The translations under genes were made by a program, and so were the position numbers. Below, piece by piece: positions 1 to 8,626 of a DNA stretch of 64,000 nt (its first letter is position 1; every line of letters starts with the position of its first letter). The notes under the pieces are model-generated. The model ran no database searches. It worked only from the letters and a program-made list of their open reading frames with translations, and was not told where the DNA came from. Origin of the DNA: Pyrinomonadaceae bacterium (GTDB taxonomy: Bacteria > Acidobacteriota > Blastocatellia > Pyrinomonadales > Pyrinomonadaceae); assembly GCA_014380365.1 (NCBI GenBank), contig JACMJZ010000012.1, forward strand, positions 62,001 through 126,000, written 5' to 3'.

Positions 1-694
1 CAACCGTAGTCGAGCTAACGGCGGACAGAATCATGAATAGCTCGTTGCCGCGAACTGGGTAGTCGCCCTTGAGGACGCTTTGATTGTACGGGTCCCACCA
101 GCGCCCACGTCTAAACGGAATGTCCCTGCCTCGTGCAGCGCGATCACCGTAACGATCATATTCTGGGAAGCCGACGCGCCATCGGTCACGGGCTTCGCGC
201 CGATCCTGACTCACAGGCGGCTCGCTCTTAACCGTCTCGGCGCCGGCGTGGCCGGTTGGCTTATTTGATTGACGAGGTGCGGCGTCCTGGACCGGCTTGA
301 GTTCAACCTGATCCAGCGGAATGTCTACCTGCGTTTCCTTCCCTGCTTCGACAATCACATTCTCGATCGCGTCACCTTTTGGAATCGCAAACGCACCGTA
401 GTCTTTGTCTTTTTGAAAAGCAGCTACATGAGGAGCATTCACTTTCAAACGGTACGCACCTGCGGCTAGTTGAAACGAATAGGCTCCGCCGGCATTGCTC
501 CGCGTGCGTTTCCATTTGCCGGTAACTTGATTTGTGACCGTCACGCTGACTCCGGCAACTGGCGCTCCTGAGGCAACCCGCACCGTGCCCCCGAGGCGAC
601 CTGAGCTTTGGCCCAGCGCAGAAATGCCGACCGCATGCGCCAGGCACGCCAGCAAGATAGCGCCAACAAAGCTGGAAAACGTAGTCTTGCTCAT
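1..694 (-). CDS. Secreted carboxypeptidase-regulatory-like domain protein (3' end cut by window edge)
   Basis: Reading the minus strand from the ATG at 692-694, the frame stays open to base 1, so the C-terminus lies outside the window. The first ~28 residues form a signal peptide (MSKTTFSSFVGAILLACLAH, then AVGISALGQSS). It is followed by a beta-sandwich signature (GGTVRVASGAPVAGVSVTV, then GGAYSFQLAAGAYRLKV) typical of CarboxypepD_reg/Cna-B-like domains, which bind or display rather than catalyse. A charged, Arg-rich segment near residue 190 precedes the edge. Such domains often open outer-membrane TonB-type receptors or stand alone in Acidobacteriota; which applies here cannot be told from the visible part. 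Exported, probably periplasmic or outer-membrane. Confidence 0.75.
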   Translation of the reverse strand, partial: MSKTTFSSFVGAILLACLAHAVGISALGQSSGRLGGTVRVASGAPVAGVSVTVTNQVTGKWKRTRSNAGGAYSFQLAAGAYRLKVNAPHVAAFQKDKDYGAFAIPKGDAIENVIVEAGKETQVDIPLDQVELKPVQDAAPRQSNKPTGHAGAETVKSEPPVSQDRREARDRWRVGFPEYDRYGDRAARGRDIPFRRGRWWDPYNQSVLKGDYPVRGNELFMILSAVSSTTV

Positions 695-867
695 GAAAAT
701 TGAGACTGAAAACAGGTGCTTGCCTTGTAGCACACGAGTGGTGCTGAGGCAATCGAAATGTACACGGTGATCAATCTACAGAGCACGCAAGCTTTGTGAT
801 ACATTGTGCCGCAGTTTGTGAAATCGGTGCGCCAATTTAGTAATTGTACTTTGGTAGATTCTTGGCG

Positions 868-2991
868 ATGGATTCAACTCCAAAGTTTAGCTTGCGGAAA
901 CTGTTTCTGCTCGGCGTCGGTTTGATCTTCATTGCCGCCGCTCTGGTCCAGCTGCGACCCACCTCGGCCCAGAGCCCCGGTCCAATTCTCATTAGCCAGC
1001 CTGACTCTACCCGCGCAATCGCTTTTGATTCAGTAACGCACCACCGCGAACCATTCACTGCCATATCGCCAATCCGGTTTAGCGCAGACAGTCGCACGCG
1101 GGTGATGCTTTTTGCGATGAACCTGAATTTGCAACCCGGTGAAACGGCGAGCGTGCTCAGCGTCGATGCTGAGGATGCGTCGCACAATAGCTACCAATTG
1201 GAGGTGGAATACGCCGGGCCGGTTCCGGATCAGCCGTGGGCTACTTCCCTCGTGGTGAGGCTGAACGAAGACATGCAGGATCTGGGCGACGTTCTCATAC
1301 GCGTCAGATACAAGGGCCTTTCTTCAAACCGCGTTCGCCTGGGGCTGGGACACGTAGGTGGTGGACTACCCGATGACGAAGGAGCCGTCCCAACCCCTGG
1401 GACGCTGGTTCCAACAACTATCAACGCGACTGCCGGGAACTTAACCATCGCTGAAGTGCAAACAATAATCAGTCAGGCAGTCTCTGCCGCAGCTTCGTTG
1501 AATCGCGCCGTGACGGTGGCTGTAACCGATCGCGAGGCGAATGTGCTGGGGGTCTTCGTGATGACCGGCGCTCCGTCAAGTACGACGATCCGAAGTGTTG
1601 GCACTTTCGGGCGTGGACTCGAAGGCACGGTGGCGCCGGCGTCGTTCGCCGCCATCTCAAAGGCGGGAACCGGCGCGCTTTTCAGTACTACGGGCAATGC
1701 GTTCACGACGCGCACTGCAGGTTTCATCATTCAGGAGCACTTGCCCCCGGGTATTGACTTCCGTTCAGGTGGGCCGCTGTATGGCGTACAGTTTTCCTCG
1801 CTTCCCTGTTCAGACATCAAGAAGCCGGCGCTGCCGTTGGGACTGTCGGCCGATCCCGGTGGGTTACCGATTTACAAGGATGGCATCGCCGTGGGAGGCG
1901 TTGGGATCGAAGGCGACGGAATTTACACCGTCGATCGCGATCCGCGCGACTCGGATCAACCCGTCGAAGAGTTGATCGCCGCTGCTGCAGTGCGCGGTTT
2001 TGAAGCGCCAGCTTTGATCCGCGGAGATAATATCCTGGTAGATGGCGTGAGGTTGCCGTATTCCAACGTGGTCAATCCTCCAGCGCCTGCGACCATCGCG
2101 TTTCTCAGCTTGCCGGGCTCAGTGTTGGGAGCGTTTCCCATTCAAGGGGCGCAGACTTCGGCGTTTGTGCCGGCCAACGTGGGGGGCGTCAGTGGCGAAG
2201 TTGATACGCGCTTCTTTCCTTTTGCGGGAAGCGTCTTTCCAACGGGCCCGAATTCACTGAGTTCAGGGGACGTGCAAGCAATAATTGCCCACGCTGCGCA
2301 GCAGGCAAACATCACGAGGGCGGCGATTCGGCAACCGCTCGGAAGCAACGCACGCGTCACGATTGCTGTGGTCGATGCGGCTGGAAATGTGCTCGGCGTG
2401 TTTCGCCAACTTGATGCGCCAGTCTTTGGTTTTGATGTCTCAGTACAAAAGGCACGGACCGCGGCGTTCTTTTCAAACTCGACCGCCGGGGCGGTGCTGG
2501 GCGGCGCCGGCTTCGGAACCTACGTTACGCGCGCGGTGGCCGACGGAGTGAAGCTCGATGGCAGCGTAGCTTTCAGCGATCGGGCGGTTGGATTTCTTCA
2601 TCGCCCGCTTTTTCCCGATGGAATTGACAACACGGCTGCAGGACCATTCAGCACTGAGCTTGGCGAATGGAGTCCGTTTAATGTCGGGCTGCAACTCGAC
2701 CTGATCAAGACAAATTTGCTCGCCGCCATTGGCGGCGCAAGCGTTCCCTGCTCCACCATTCCCGGTCTGCCCAACGGAATTCAGATATTTCCTGGGAGCA
2801 TTCCGCTCTACAAGAATGGCGTGCTGGTTGGCGCGATCGGGATCAGCGGCGATGGCGTAGATCAGGACGATATAATTGCCGCAGGTGGTGGAAACGGATT
2901 TGCGCCCGCCCCCGGCATTCGTTCCGACCAGAGTTTTGTTCGCGGTGTGCGACTGCCATTCTTGAAATTCCCGCGCAGCCCCAATCTTTAG
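868..2991 (+). CDS. Secreted protein with two HbpS/GlcG (haem-binding-like) domains
   Basis: This 707-residue exported protein starts at ATG 868 (an in-frame TTG at 844 is less likely) with a signal peptide ending near AQSPG. Two copies of an HbpS/GlcG-type domain (PF03928 family) begin near residues 190 and 465. Both show an NxxxT/RVTIAVxDxxxNVLGVF core and end with a P-L/I-YKxGxxVGxxGIxGDG motif. The first ~150 residues look like a beta-rich extracellular domain. HbpS-like domains bind haem or other tetrapyrroles and form oligomers; a haem-scavenging or redox-sensing role is inferred only. It lies just upstream of a large c-cytochrome cluster, which fits a link to haem, but separate promoters are likely since a repeat separates them. 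Confidence 0.75.
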   Translation: MDSTPKFSLRKLFLLGVGLIFIAAALVQLRPTSAQSPGPILISQPDSTRAIAFDSVTHHREPFTAISPIRFSADSRTRVMLFAMNLNLQPGETASVLSVDAEDASHNSYQLEVEYAGPVPDQPWATSLVVRLNEDMQDLGDVLIRVRYKGLSSNRVRLGLGHVGGGLPDDEGAVPTPGTLVPTTINATAGNLTIAEVQTIISQAVSAAASLNRAVTVAVTDREANVLGVFVMTGAPSSTTIRSVGTFGRGLEGTVAPASFAAISKAGTGALFSTTGNAFTTRTAGFIIQEHLPPGIDFRSGGPLYGVQFSSLPCSDIKKPALPLGLSADPGGLPIYKDGIAVGGVGIEGDGIYTVDRDPRDSDQPVEELIAAAAVRGFEAPALIRGDNILVDGVRLPYSNVVNPPAPATIAFLSLPGSVLGAFPIQGAQTSAFVPANVGGVSGEVDTRFFPFAGSVFPTGPNSLSSGDVQAIIAHAAQQANITRAAIRQPLGSNARVTIAVVDAAGNVLGVFRQLDAPVFGFDVSVQKARTAAFFSNSTAGAVLGGAGFGTYVTRAVADGVKLDGSVAFSDRAVGFLHRPLFPDGIDNTAAGPFSTELGEWSPFNVGLQLDLIKTNLLAAIGGASVPCSTIPGLPNGIQIFPGSIPLYKNGVLVGAIGISGDGVDQDDIIAAGGGNGFAPAPGIRSDQSFVRGVRLPFLKFPRSPNL

Positions 2992-3027
2992 CTCAACACA
3001 GCGAAGGGCCGTGGGGAAAAGGCTTGC

Positions 3028-3098
3028 AGTTTAGGGTTCAAGCTTTAGCTTGCTGGCTTGGGCAAGACACAACCTGAAGGTTGAACTCTGAACCACTT
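3028..3098. repeat. Inverted repeat family A, copy 1
   Basis: Left arm carries GTTCAAGCTTTAGCTTGC and right arm AACCTGAAGGTTGAACTCTG. The same arm-loop-arm plan of about 70 bases is seen at 38381, 40381, 45635 and 57151. It lies just upstream of the next gene's start. Confidence 0.8.
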
Positions 3099-3109
3099 GA
3101 ACCTTGCTG

Positions 3110-3973
3110 ATGATCCAAAGAACCGCAGTTAAAATCATGGCAGTTCCGGGTTTTTCACTCAGTCTCGCTCTGGCGCTATGCTTGTGTTTCCACACGCTCG
3201 GCACAGCTCAAACTCCCACCGCGCTGGCCCCCGAGCCGACAGGTGTCATCCGCCTCCGCGTTAGAGTGGCGGCAGGTGATGGTGCCAAAGCCACGGGCCT
3301 TGCCCGTAAACGCTTCTATCTCATCAAGGGCTCGCTGGAACAGAACAAGACTTTGATCCAGGCCATCGAACAACAATCTGTGATCTCTCGCGACTGTTAC
3401 TACCGCAGCATCGGCGCCAGCGAAGCGCTTATCGCCTGGCTAAAACAGAAGGACTGCGAGTCGGTTTATTGTCGTGAGGTTGAACCGGAGGACGTTGAAG
3501 GTGGTGCGGCAGTTCCCGAGTTTCAGCGAGCAGTAGCAGCCGGTGAGAAAGAATTCGGTAGCAAGGACCTCGCGCGAAAGTGGCTCGCCGTTAATCTAAC
3601 TGAGGACTTGCGAAGCGGATTCTACACAAAGCAACAGCAGAGACTGCGAGAATTGGTCGCCTGGGCGGAAGAGATTTCCAAAGCAAAAGTAGCGTCGGTA
3701 ATGACGGACAGCTTTGGTACGGCTTACTTCACTGACATTGAACCCGGCACTTACATTATTTCGAACCTTGTCCCTGCCGAGTTGGGGACGGTAGGCGAGA
3801 TTTGGAATAGTGAGATCAAGGTTAAGCCCGGCGATCTGGCCACGGAGCTGCCTTTCCTGATTTCGAATCCAGGGAACAAGGACCCGAGAGATAAGAAGAG
3901 TATCAAGCGCCTCAGCGTCGAAAGGTCGCTGCCTGTTTGTGCACCAAAAGTGGCACGGGCGTCCCGCCCGTGA
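3110..3973 (+). CDS. Exported protein of unknown function, repeat-derived C-terminus
   Basis: I do not recognise the family. The start at ATG 3110 gives a basic N-region (MIQRTAVKIM) and hydrophobic core ending near GTAQT, a normal signal peptide; ATG 3137 is an alternative. The mature ~255 residues have a beta-rich opening (GVIRLRVRVAAGDG), a helical, charged middle containing three cysteines (DCYYR, DCESVYC), and a late SFGTAYFTDIEPGTYII segment like the end of a carboxypeptidase-regulatory fold. The last seven codons (VARASRP) and the stop are supplied by a repeat of family D. It precedes the multihaem cytochromes by 60 bases and may be co-transcribed with them. Confidence 0.65.
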   Translation: MIQRTAVKIMAVPGFSLSLALALCLCFHTLGTAQTPTALAPEPTGVIRLRVRVAAGDGAKATGLARKRFYLIKGSLEQNKTLIQAIEQQSVISRDCYYRSIGASEALIAWLKQKDCESVYCREVEPEDVEGGAAVPEFQRAVAAGEKEFGSKDLARKWLAVNLTEDLRSGFYTKQQQRLRELVAWAEEISKAKVASVMTDSFGTAYFTDIEPGTYIISNLVPAELGTVGEIWNSEIKVKPGDLATELPFLISNPGNKDPRDKKSIKRLSVERSLPVCAPKVARASRP

Positions 3974-3974
3974 A
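3950..3974. repeat. Inverted repeat family D, copy 1 (overlaps a gene end)
   Basis: Contains GGCACGGGCGTCCCGCCCGT, a strong GC palindrome. A second copy in reverse orientation sits at 59503-59530. Both are followed at a short distance by a CAAGATGCGC-type element. Here the palindrome encodes the last residues and stop of the exported protein. Confidence 0.75.
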
Positions 3975-4033
3975 TTAGGAGCAAGACGTGCGTGTCAGCG
4001 CCCGCGGATCACGCGCAAGATGCGCGTGCCACA

Positions 4034-5134
4034 ATGAATCGAATGAAACGTTACGTGATTACATCTGTCTTGACCGCGCTGCTCGCCGCTGTCTTCTTTT
4101 TTTATCCGCAGCAGTTTTCAGATGGCGGTGGGGCCGCCGCCCAGAGACGTGGGGTGCGCCGAGGCGTGAAACCAACTCCAGCCCTGAAAACTCGGCGCGA
4201 GTACTCACGATTTTCCCACGCCACTAATGAACATCAGGAGTCGTGCAAGACCTGTCATAAAACGCCTACGCCTAATTGGAAGCAGGTCCGCGACTTCCCC
4301 GACGTCGCCGACTTCCCTGATCACGACGCCTGCGTCCGCTGTCATCGCCCACAATTCTTCAAGAGCGCGCAACCGGTGATCTGCTCCGACTGTCACCAGA
4401 AAACTTCACCGCGTGACTCGGCGCGATTCGACTTTCGCAATCCCGTCAGGCCGAGGCAATTCACTATCGAGTTCCCACACGATAAGCATCAGGACGTGAT
4501 CGCACGTCGCGAGCCATCGATCCCGACGGTAACGCAAACAGTTCGTTTGCGGGCTTGGGCACACTCACAGTCCGTCTTTTATATGGCAACGCAGACTAAC
4601 AGTTTGCGTTACAACAACTGCGAGATATGTCATGTGGCGAATACGAAGCCGCCCGTGGCCCCGAGCAGTGGTTGGACTGACGGCTTCGTGCCGGCGGCGA
4701 ATATGTTCAAGGCCTCGCCGGAGAGTCACGACGCATGTTTTAGCTGTCACTGGAAAAGTGTGGAGCCCACGAAGGACAACTGCGCCGGCTGCCACAAGCC
4801 AGCATCGCCCTACCTGCCTACCGGCATTCCGGAACGCAAATCTCTCCGGTTTACTCATGTGCGCGAACAGCACGTCAAAGAGTGCACGGCGTGCCACATC
4901 AATATCACGAAGTCGGCCTCCGTGAAGGGCTTAAAGCCGGATGTCCCAATCACTTCCTGCACCGAATGCCACAACAAGGAAGGTCTGCGACTAGACGTTA
5001 GTGGCGAGCTGATTGCTCTGGACAAGGACGCAGCTTTCGTCTGTGTCTACTGTCATACTTCAGATGTGGGGCGGCGCAATCCGCCTGCGAGTCACTATTT
5101 GATTTCCGGTCGCGCGCCCGTGAAGCTCCGTTGA
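4034..5134 (+). CDS. Nine-haem c-type cytochrome
   Basis: The ATG at 4034 gives a 366-residue protein with an N-terminal hydrophobic export segment (YVITSVLTALLAAVFFFYP). Nine CxxCH haem-binding motifs are visible: CKTCH, CVRCH, CSDCH, CEICH, CFSCH, CAGCH, CTACH, CTECH and CVYCH, with extra His residues (FSHATNEHQ, FPHDKHQ, FTHVREQH) suited as distal ligands. The spacing resembles cytochrome c3/c7-type multihaem proteins, which act as periplasmic electron wires. Between motifs three and four the protein contains about 28 residues coded by an inverted repeat (4529-4612), with no haem motif. It is first in a tandem with a second nine-haem protein and is probably in one transcript with it. Partner and electron acceptor are unknown. 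Confidence 0.85.
   Translation: MNRMKRYVITSVLTALLAAVFFFYPQQFSDGGGAAAQRRGVRRGVKPTPALKTRREYSRFSHATNEHQESCKTCHKTPTPNWKQVRDFPDVADFPDHDACVRCHRPQFFKSAQPVICSDCHQKTSPRDSARFDFRNPVRPRQFTIEFPHDKHQDVIARREPSIPTVTQTVRLRAWAHSQSVFYMATQTNSLRYNNCEICHVANTKPPVAPSSGWTDGFVPAANMFKASPESHDACFSCHWKSVEPTKDNCAGCHKPASPYLPTGIPERKSLRFTHVREQHVKECTACHINITKSASVKGLKPDVPITSCTECHNKEGLRLDVSGELIALDKDAAFVCVYCHTSDVGRRNPPASHYLISGRAPVKLR
4529..4612. repeat. Inverted repeat inserted in-frame in a cytochrome gene
   Basis: Arms GTAACGCAAACAGTT (4529-4543) and AACAGTTTGCGTTAC (4598-4612) are near-perfect reverse complements (one mismatch) separated by 54 bases. The element keeps the reading frame of the nine-haem cytochrome and encodes a haem-free spacer. 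Confidence 0.8.
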
Positions 5135-5181
5135 TTTGAGGTGCTCATTTCGGTTTTGAGAAAAGTGCTGACTGAAAACCC

Positions 5182-5246
5182 GATCCACGAATTACACAAA
5201 CTGACACGAAAGCGCGTTAGTGAGTCTTCGCGTAATTTCGTGGATC
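5182..5246. repeat. Inverted repeat family G at a gene start
   Basis: Arms GATCCACGAATTAC (5182-5195) and GTAATTTCGTGGATC (5232-5246) pair with one bulge. It covers the likely GTG start of the downstream cytochrome. A related single arm (TTCGTGTGACTTGGTGGATC) occurs at 43950-43969, before the Ser/Thr kinase gene. Confidence 0.7.
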
Positions 5247-6127
5247 GTATCCGTCTGGTGGCGGCTCTGGCTACGCTGTGCTGTTTCGTGCTTTGTTTGT
5301 CGGTGGTGAGCATTACGCGCGCTGCACTCACCACAGAGACACAGAGAGAGTTAGGATTGTTAGTCGGTCCGCCCCAGGGCCCTGACCTCGACTATTCGAC
5401 ATTCAAACACTCAAGCCAGCGCCATGCGTCTCAACCCTGCGCCACGTGTCACCAACGCAGCGACAATTCCGCGACGCCACGATTCCCTGGACACAAGGCT
5501 TGCACGAGCTGCCACCTGGCGCAGTTTGTTACCCCGAATGTGCCGATGTGCGTGATTTGCCATACTGACGTCAACAGTTCAAATCCGGGGCTGAAGAGTT
5601 TTCCGGCGCGGTTCAACGAAAGCTTCAATGTGAAGTTTGATCATGCGCAGCACAACACGGGTGCGGCACGCCCATCGAGTGGATGCGCTGCTTGCCACAG
5701 CCGCGTCAGAAATCGCCCCGCCGCGCTGAGCATTCCCGCGAGTTTGTCAGGGCATAACCAGTGCTACTCGTGTCACACGCCGAGTAGCAAAACAAATTCA
5801 GGCCGGGAGATGGCTTCGTGTGGAGTTTGCCACGATCAAAGAGCCTACTCACGAACCACGACTAACGCGCGGGCATTTCGTTACGCGTTCAGTCATGCGA
5901 AGCATGGCGCCCCGCAGCGTCTGGGATGCGCTGATTGCCATTCGTTAACTGCTGGAGCGCCCCGGTCGCGCCAGGTAAGTTCGCCCGCTACTGCGGAACA
6001 CTTTCCCACCTCGCGCGGCAAGAGTTGTGTCACCTGCCACAATGGCGGCCGGGCGTTCGGCGGTGACCTTGCGTTCAAGGACTGCCGTCGTTGCCATTCG
6101 GGCGCAACGTTCAAGATGCCGATGTAA
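5240..6127 (+). CDS. Second nine-haem c-type cytochrome
   Basis: Nine CxxCH motifs are visible: CATCH, CTSCH, CVICH, CAACH, CYSCH, CGVCH, CADCH, CVTCH and CRRCH. A hydrophobic export segment (LVAALATLCCFVLCLSVVS) ends near ITRA. The start is uncertain: GTG codons at 5141, 5165 and 5240 are all in frame. The last puts the signal peptide at the very N-terminus and is preferred, but none has a strong ribosome site because the region is occupied by repeats. Just after the predicted cleavage point a CACAGAGACACAGAGAG repeat motif (family F) is translated as TTETQRE. Histidine-rich FKHSSQRH, FDHAQH and FSHAKH segments could supply sixth ligands. Paralogous in plan to the gene before it; expected in the periplasm as an electron-transfer protein. 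Confidence 0.82.
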   Translation: MDRIRLVAALATLCCFVLCLSVVSITRAALTTETQRELGLLVGPPQGPDLDYSTFKHSSQRHASQPCATCHQRSDNSATPRFPGHKACTSCHLAQFVTPNVPMCVICHTDVNSSNPGLKSFPARFNESFNVKFDHAQHNTGAARPSSGCAACHSRVRNRPAALSIPASLSGHNQCYSCHTPSSKTNSGREMASCGVCHDQRAYSRTTTNARAFRYAFSHAKHGAPQRLGCADCHSLTAGAPRSRQVSSPATAEHFPTSRGKSCVTCHNGGRAFGGDLAFKDCRRCHSGATFKMPM

Positions 6128-6191
6128 CGGCTGTCGGAGAAAGCTGCAAGAGCGCGCGAGCAAATTCCAAGCGCCCGAACATTATTCAGAA

Positions 6192-6387
6192 GCGCCAAAG
6201 GTGCGGAATGTAATGGCCTGGGGCAACGCCCCAGGATGACGGGAGCAAGAATTCATCCAAGCGCTGAAGGCGCGGAATCACCTGCAGTTCGCTCTCGACC
6301 TATCTCGCTCCTTCAGAGATTCACGGCAATCTTATGTCCCGTACCTGGGGCGATGCCCCAGGCTATTCCATTTCGCGCCTTGGGCGC
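6192..6387. repeat. Long inverted repeat (family M) in the 6128-6528 gap
   Basis: Arms 6192-6235 and 6344-6387, 44 bases each, are imperfect reverse complements centred on CCTGGGGCAACGCCCCAGG and CCTGGGGCGATGCCCCAGG, each itself palindromic. The loop holds a GCGCTGAAGGCGCGGAAT motif related to the arm ends. No gene is visible in the 400-base gap. Confidence 0.85.
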
Positions 6388-6528
6388 TTGCCGTTGCTTG
6401 GGTCGATGTCTGTTGGCGATGTAAAGATTTGACACGTTTCGCCTCGCTCACTAAGATTGGAGCGCCTTGTTTCCCTCCCCAGCTAATTCCATGGCACTGC
6501 TCCTGAACTTTCAACTTGAGGTCGTTCG

Positions 6529-7101
6529 ATGAGAAAGCTATTGATACTAATCGCTCTGCTCGGGTGTGTCGCAGTGGTGCTTGTGGCAAGCAATTCAGCA
6601 TTCACGGCGGGACAGGATATTCCCAAGGAGAGCAAGGTACAGCCGAAGGAAGTGGTTCTGGGGAAAGACAGTCAGTCAGACAAATACGGTGAGGCGCCCT
6701 TCAATCATGAGACGCACTCAACGAAGACTTACTCGATTGACGGCAAAAGCGTCATCGCCTGCGTGGAATGTCATCACACCGATCAGCCGGCCGCCGCGCT
6801 GAAAGCGCCTCTCAAAACGTCTGAGCGTGAGGCGGTTCTAACTACCGCACTGCTGGGTGCCGCCGATGCAAAACCGGTGAAGTCCTGTCGCACCTGTCAT
6901 CTGCAAGCGGGTGACGATAGTGCGGAGATGCCGGCGGTAACTTATGAAGGCAAGCCCGCTCCCACCAAGCTAACAAATGAAGTCGCTTACCACATGAACT
7001 GCAACGTCTGCCACGATAAGTCGATCGCCGCGAGGCCTGCGTTGAAGGGAAAGATTCCCGCCTCCGCCGACTGCCTCATCTGCCACAAACCCGTGAGTTA
7101 A
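6529..7101 (+). CDS. Four-haem cytochrome c3/c7-like protein
   Basis: A 190-residue exported protein with a clear signal peptide (MRKLLILIALLGCVAVVLVA). Four CxxCH sites are visible: CVECH, CRTCH, CNVCH and CLICH. The first is preceded by FNHETHSTKTY and followed by H, as in class III cytochromes where nearby histidines give bis-His haems. The start is the ATG at 6529 after GAGG seven to nine bases upstream. It lies 400 bases after the nine-haem genes and converges on the FHA-cytochrome fusion, with a family B hairpin between them. Likely a small soluble periplasmic carrier linking the larger cytochromes; redox partners are not shown by the sequence. Confidence 0.85.
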   Translation: MRKLLILIALLGCVAVVLVASNSAFTAGQDIPKESKVQPKEVVLGKDSQSDKYGEAPFNHETHSTKTYSIDGKSVIACVECHHTDQPAAALKAPLKTSEREAVLTTALLGAADAKPVKSCRTCHLQAGDDSAEMPAVTYEGKPAPTKLTNEVAYHMNCNVCHDKSIAARPALKGKIPASADCLICHKPVS

Positions 7102-7192
7102 GCAGAAGCCCGACTGTCAGGGAGGGCTCCCGGGCGTATCCTCGATCTCTGTAAGAAGGACCCGGAGCCCTCCCTCACGGTCGGGCTTCTGC
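7102..7192. repeat. Inverted repeat family B, copy 1, between convergent genes
   Basis: Arms GCAGAAGCCCGACTGTCAGG and, on the other side, CCTCCCTCACGGTCGGGCTT pair to make a long hairpin filling the gap between convergent genes. It could act as a two-way transcription terminator. It also codes the last five residues (AEARP) and the stop of the minus-strand gene. Confidence 0.8.
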
Positions 7193-8614
7193 ATGCAATG
7201 CCAGCAGCGAAGGGTTCCAATGGCGCTTGTCCTTGATATGTTGCACATGACATGAGGTGCAGTTTGGCTTGTCGCTGGCAATCACAATTCGGTTCGAACT
7301 CGGGTCGATGCGGCCGTTATGACAACCGGCGCAAGTGGTTCGCGGCGTCTGACGATCGATGGGATTGAAAGTGTTATGACAACTCGAACAGGATAACTGG
7401 CCCTCCGCATTGCCGCGCTGCCCAGGTACTGTGCGTACGCGCTCCAGGTGAAGCGCATGAAACTGCTTGCTGCGCCACGTATCGTCAGTGTCCACCGCCA
7501 GACGCTCCACCGGAATCTGTTTGAGTGACCACTCAGTTTCGTTTAGCCCCTTCCATTTCCATTTTCCTGCCACGACCGGATAGCCAAACGTGCCACCGTG
7601 GGGCGTTGCGACTCCGCGACCATTGTAGGTATCTGAGTTTGCATCGTTGTGGCATCCGGTGCAGGTTCCTAATGCTGCTTCCCCCGGCTTGAAGTTGGCG
7701 CCGCGGTGTTCAGCATGACACGAAACGCAGCCCACGCCGGCCGCCGTGTGCGGTTCAATGACCGTGGCGACAAAGCCCTCCGCGGTGTGGCAGCTGGAAC
7801 AGTTTGCCTCCATGCTCCCCGAGAAAGAATGGCAGGTGGTGCAGGCGTTCCCGTTAGCCTGCGCGGCGATGGCCGGGGACATTTGCAACTGCGACCTTGT
7901 GTGCACAAGGGAAACGGGTGCGGGCGCGAAGGCGTTGGTGTACGAGAAAGCGGCCGCGACTGAAAGCAGTCCCACAACGACCGCGCCCCAGAGGAAAAAT
8001 GATAGTGGCCAACGCGAGATCAGGTCAGTTGTCGGAGTCCAATTGAACTGGGCTTTGCCCGAGCGTCTTTGGCTCTTCGGGAAAAGCGGCGACGGCCGAA
8101 CCATTTTGCCGGCTTCGCGAATGCGCTTGTCCCAGAAAAAATCCAGAGCCTTGTCACCCGGCAGCGGCGCGGCGCGTGGCGCCTTTGGCGCTCGCTTCCC
8201 TTCTCCGGCCAGCGCCGAAGGCAGTACCAACTTTTGCGTGCCCAAATTGGGGCTGCTGACCGAAGCGGTCTCCACGGTCGTACCGATTATCAGCGACACT
8301 TTGATCACCAGAGCGTCGTCGGTGCGATCCAGCTCCAGCAGGAAGGGCCCAACCTCAAGAATGTCGCCGGAAGCGAGCGCTTCGTTCTCTTCGACGGGCT
8401 TTCCATTGAGTTTGACAGGATTGGAAGGACGAAGGCCAAAGAGATAATAATTGCCGCCGCGCCCTTTGATGCCGGCTTGCGCTCGTGAAACCGCCGGGTG
8501 GTTTAGCAACAGCTCGCATTCCAACAGACGGCCAATGAGCAGACCCTCGGTGATGATGGTCACCGGATCCTGCACCAAATCTTCCCGGATGATGATGTAC
8601 CTATTTTGCGTCAT
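7175..8614 (-). CDS. FHA domain - transmembrane - seven-haem cytochrome fusion
   Basis: This 479-residue protein starts with an FHA-like domain (about 23-95: LLIGR, then LNHPAVSRAQ, then LNGKPV). The usual SRxHA histidine is replaced by Gln, so phosphothreonine binding may be weakened or lost. A Pro/Lys-rich linker leads to one transmembrane helix (202-223, PLSFFLWGAVVVGLLSVAAA). Then come seven CxxCH sites: CTTCH, CSSCH, CVSCH, CTGCH, CSSCH, CAGCH and CTSCH. Since haem attachment occurs outside the cytoplasmic membrane, the FHA part should be cytoplasmic and the haems periplasmic. It is followed on the same strand, in transcription order after the big cNMP/ferredoxin gene, suggesting one operon. 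I infer a membrane-anchored cytochrome that can be docked or tuned from inside. No named family matches the full architecture. Confidence 0.82.
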   Translation of the reverse strand: MTQNRYIIIREDLVQDPVTIITEGLLIGRLLECELLLNHPAVSRAQAGIKGRGGNYYLFGLRPSNPVKLNGKPVEENEALASGDILEVGPFLLELDRTDDALVIKVSLIIGTTVETASVSSPNLGTQKLVLPSALAGEGKRAPKAPRAAPLPGDKALDFFWDKRIREAGKMVRPSPLFPKSQRRSGKAQFNWTPTTDLISRWPLSFFLWGAVVVGLLSVAAAFSYTNAFAPAPVSLVHTRSQLQMSPAIAAQANGNACTTCHSFSGSMEANCSSCHTAEGFVATVIEPHTAAGVGCVSCHAEHRGANFKPGEAALGTCTGCHNDANSDTYNGRGVATPHGGTFGYPVVAGKWKWKGLNETEWSLKQIPVERLAVDTDDTWRSKQFHALHLERVRTVPGQRGNAEGQLSCSSCHNTFNPIDRQTPRTTCAGCHNGRIDPSSNRIVIASDKPNCTSCHVQHIKDKRHWNPSLLALHAEARP

Positions 8615-8626
8615 CTATTTCCGAAG

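Noticed and set aside
372-752. Open minus-strand frame of 126 codons
   Set aside because: The real gene uses another frame (start 694) with a signal peptide and domain signature; this frame has neither.
7102-7192. Small RNA gene between convergent genes
   Set aside because: The hairpin is one member of a repeat family also found inside coding ends; no separate promoter is evident.
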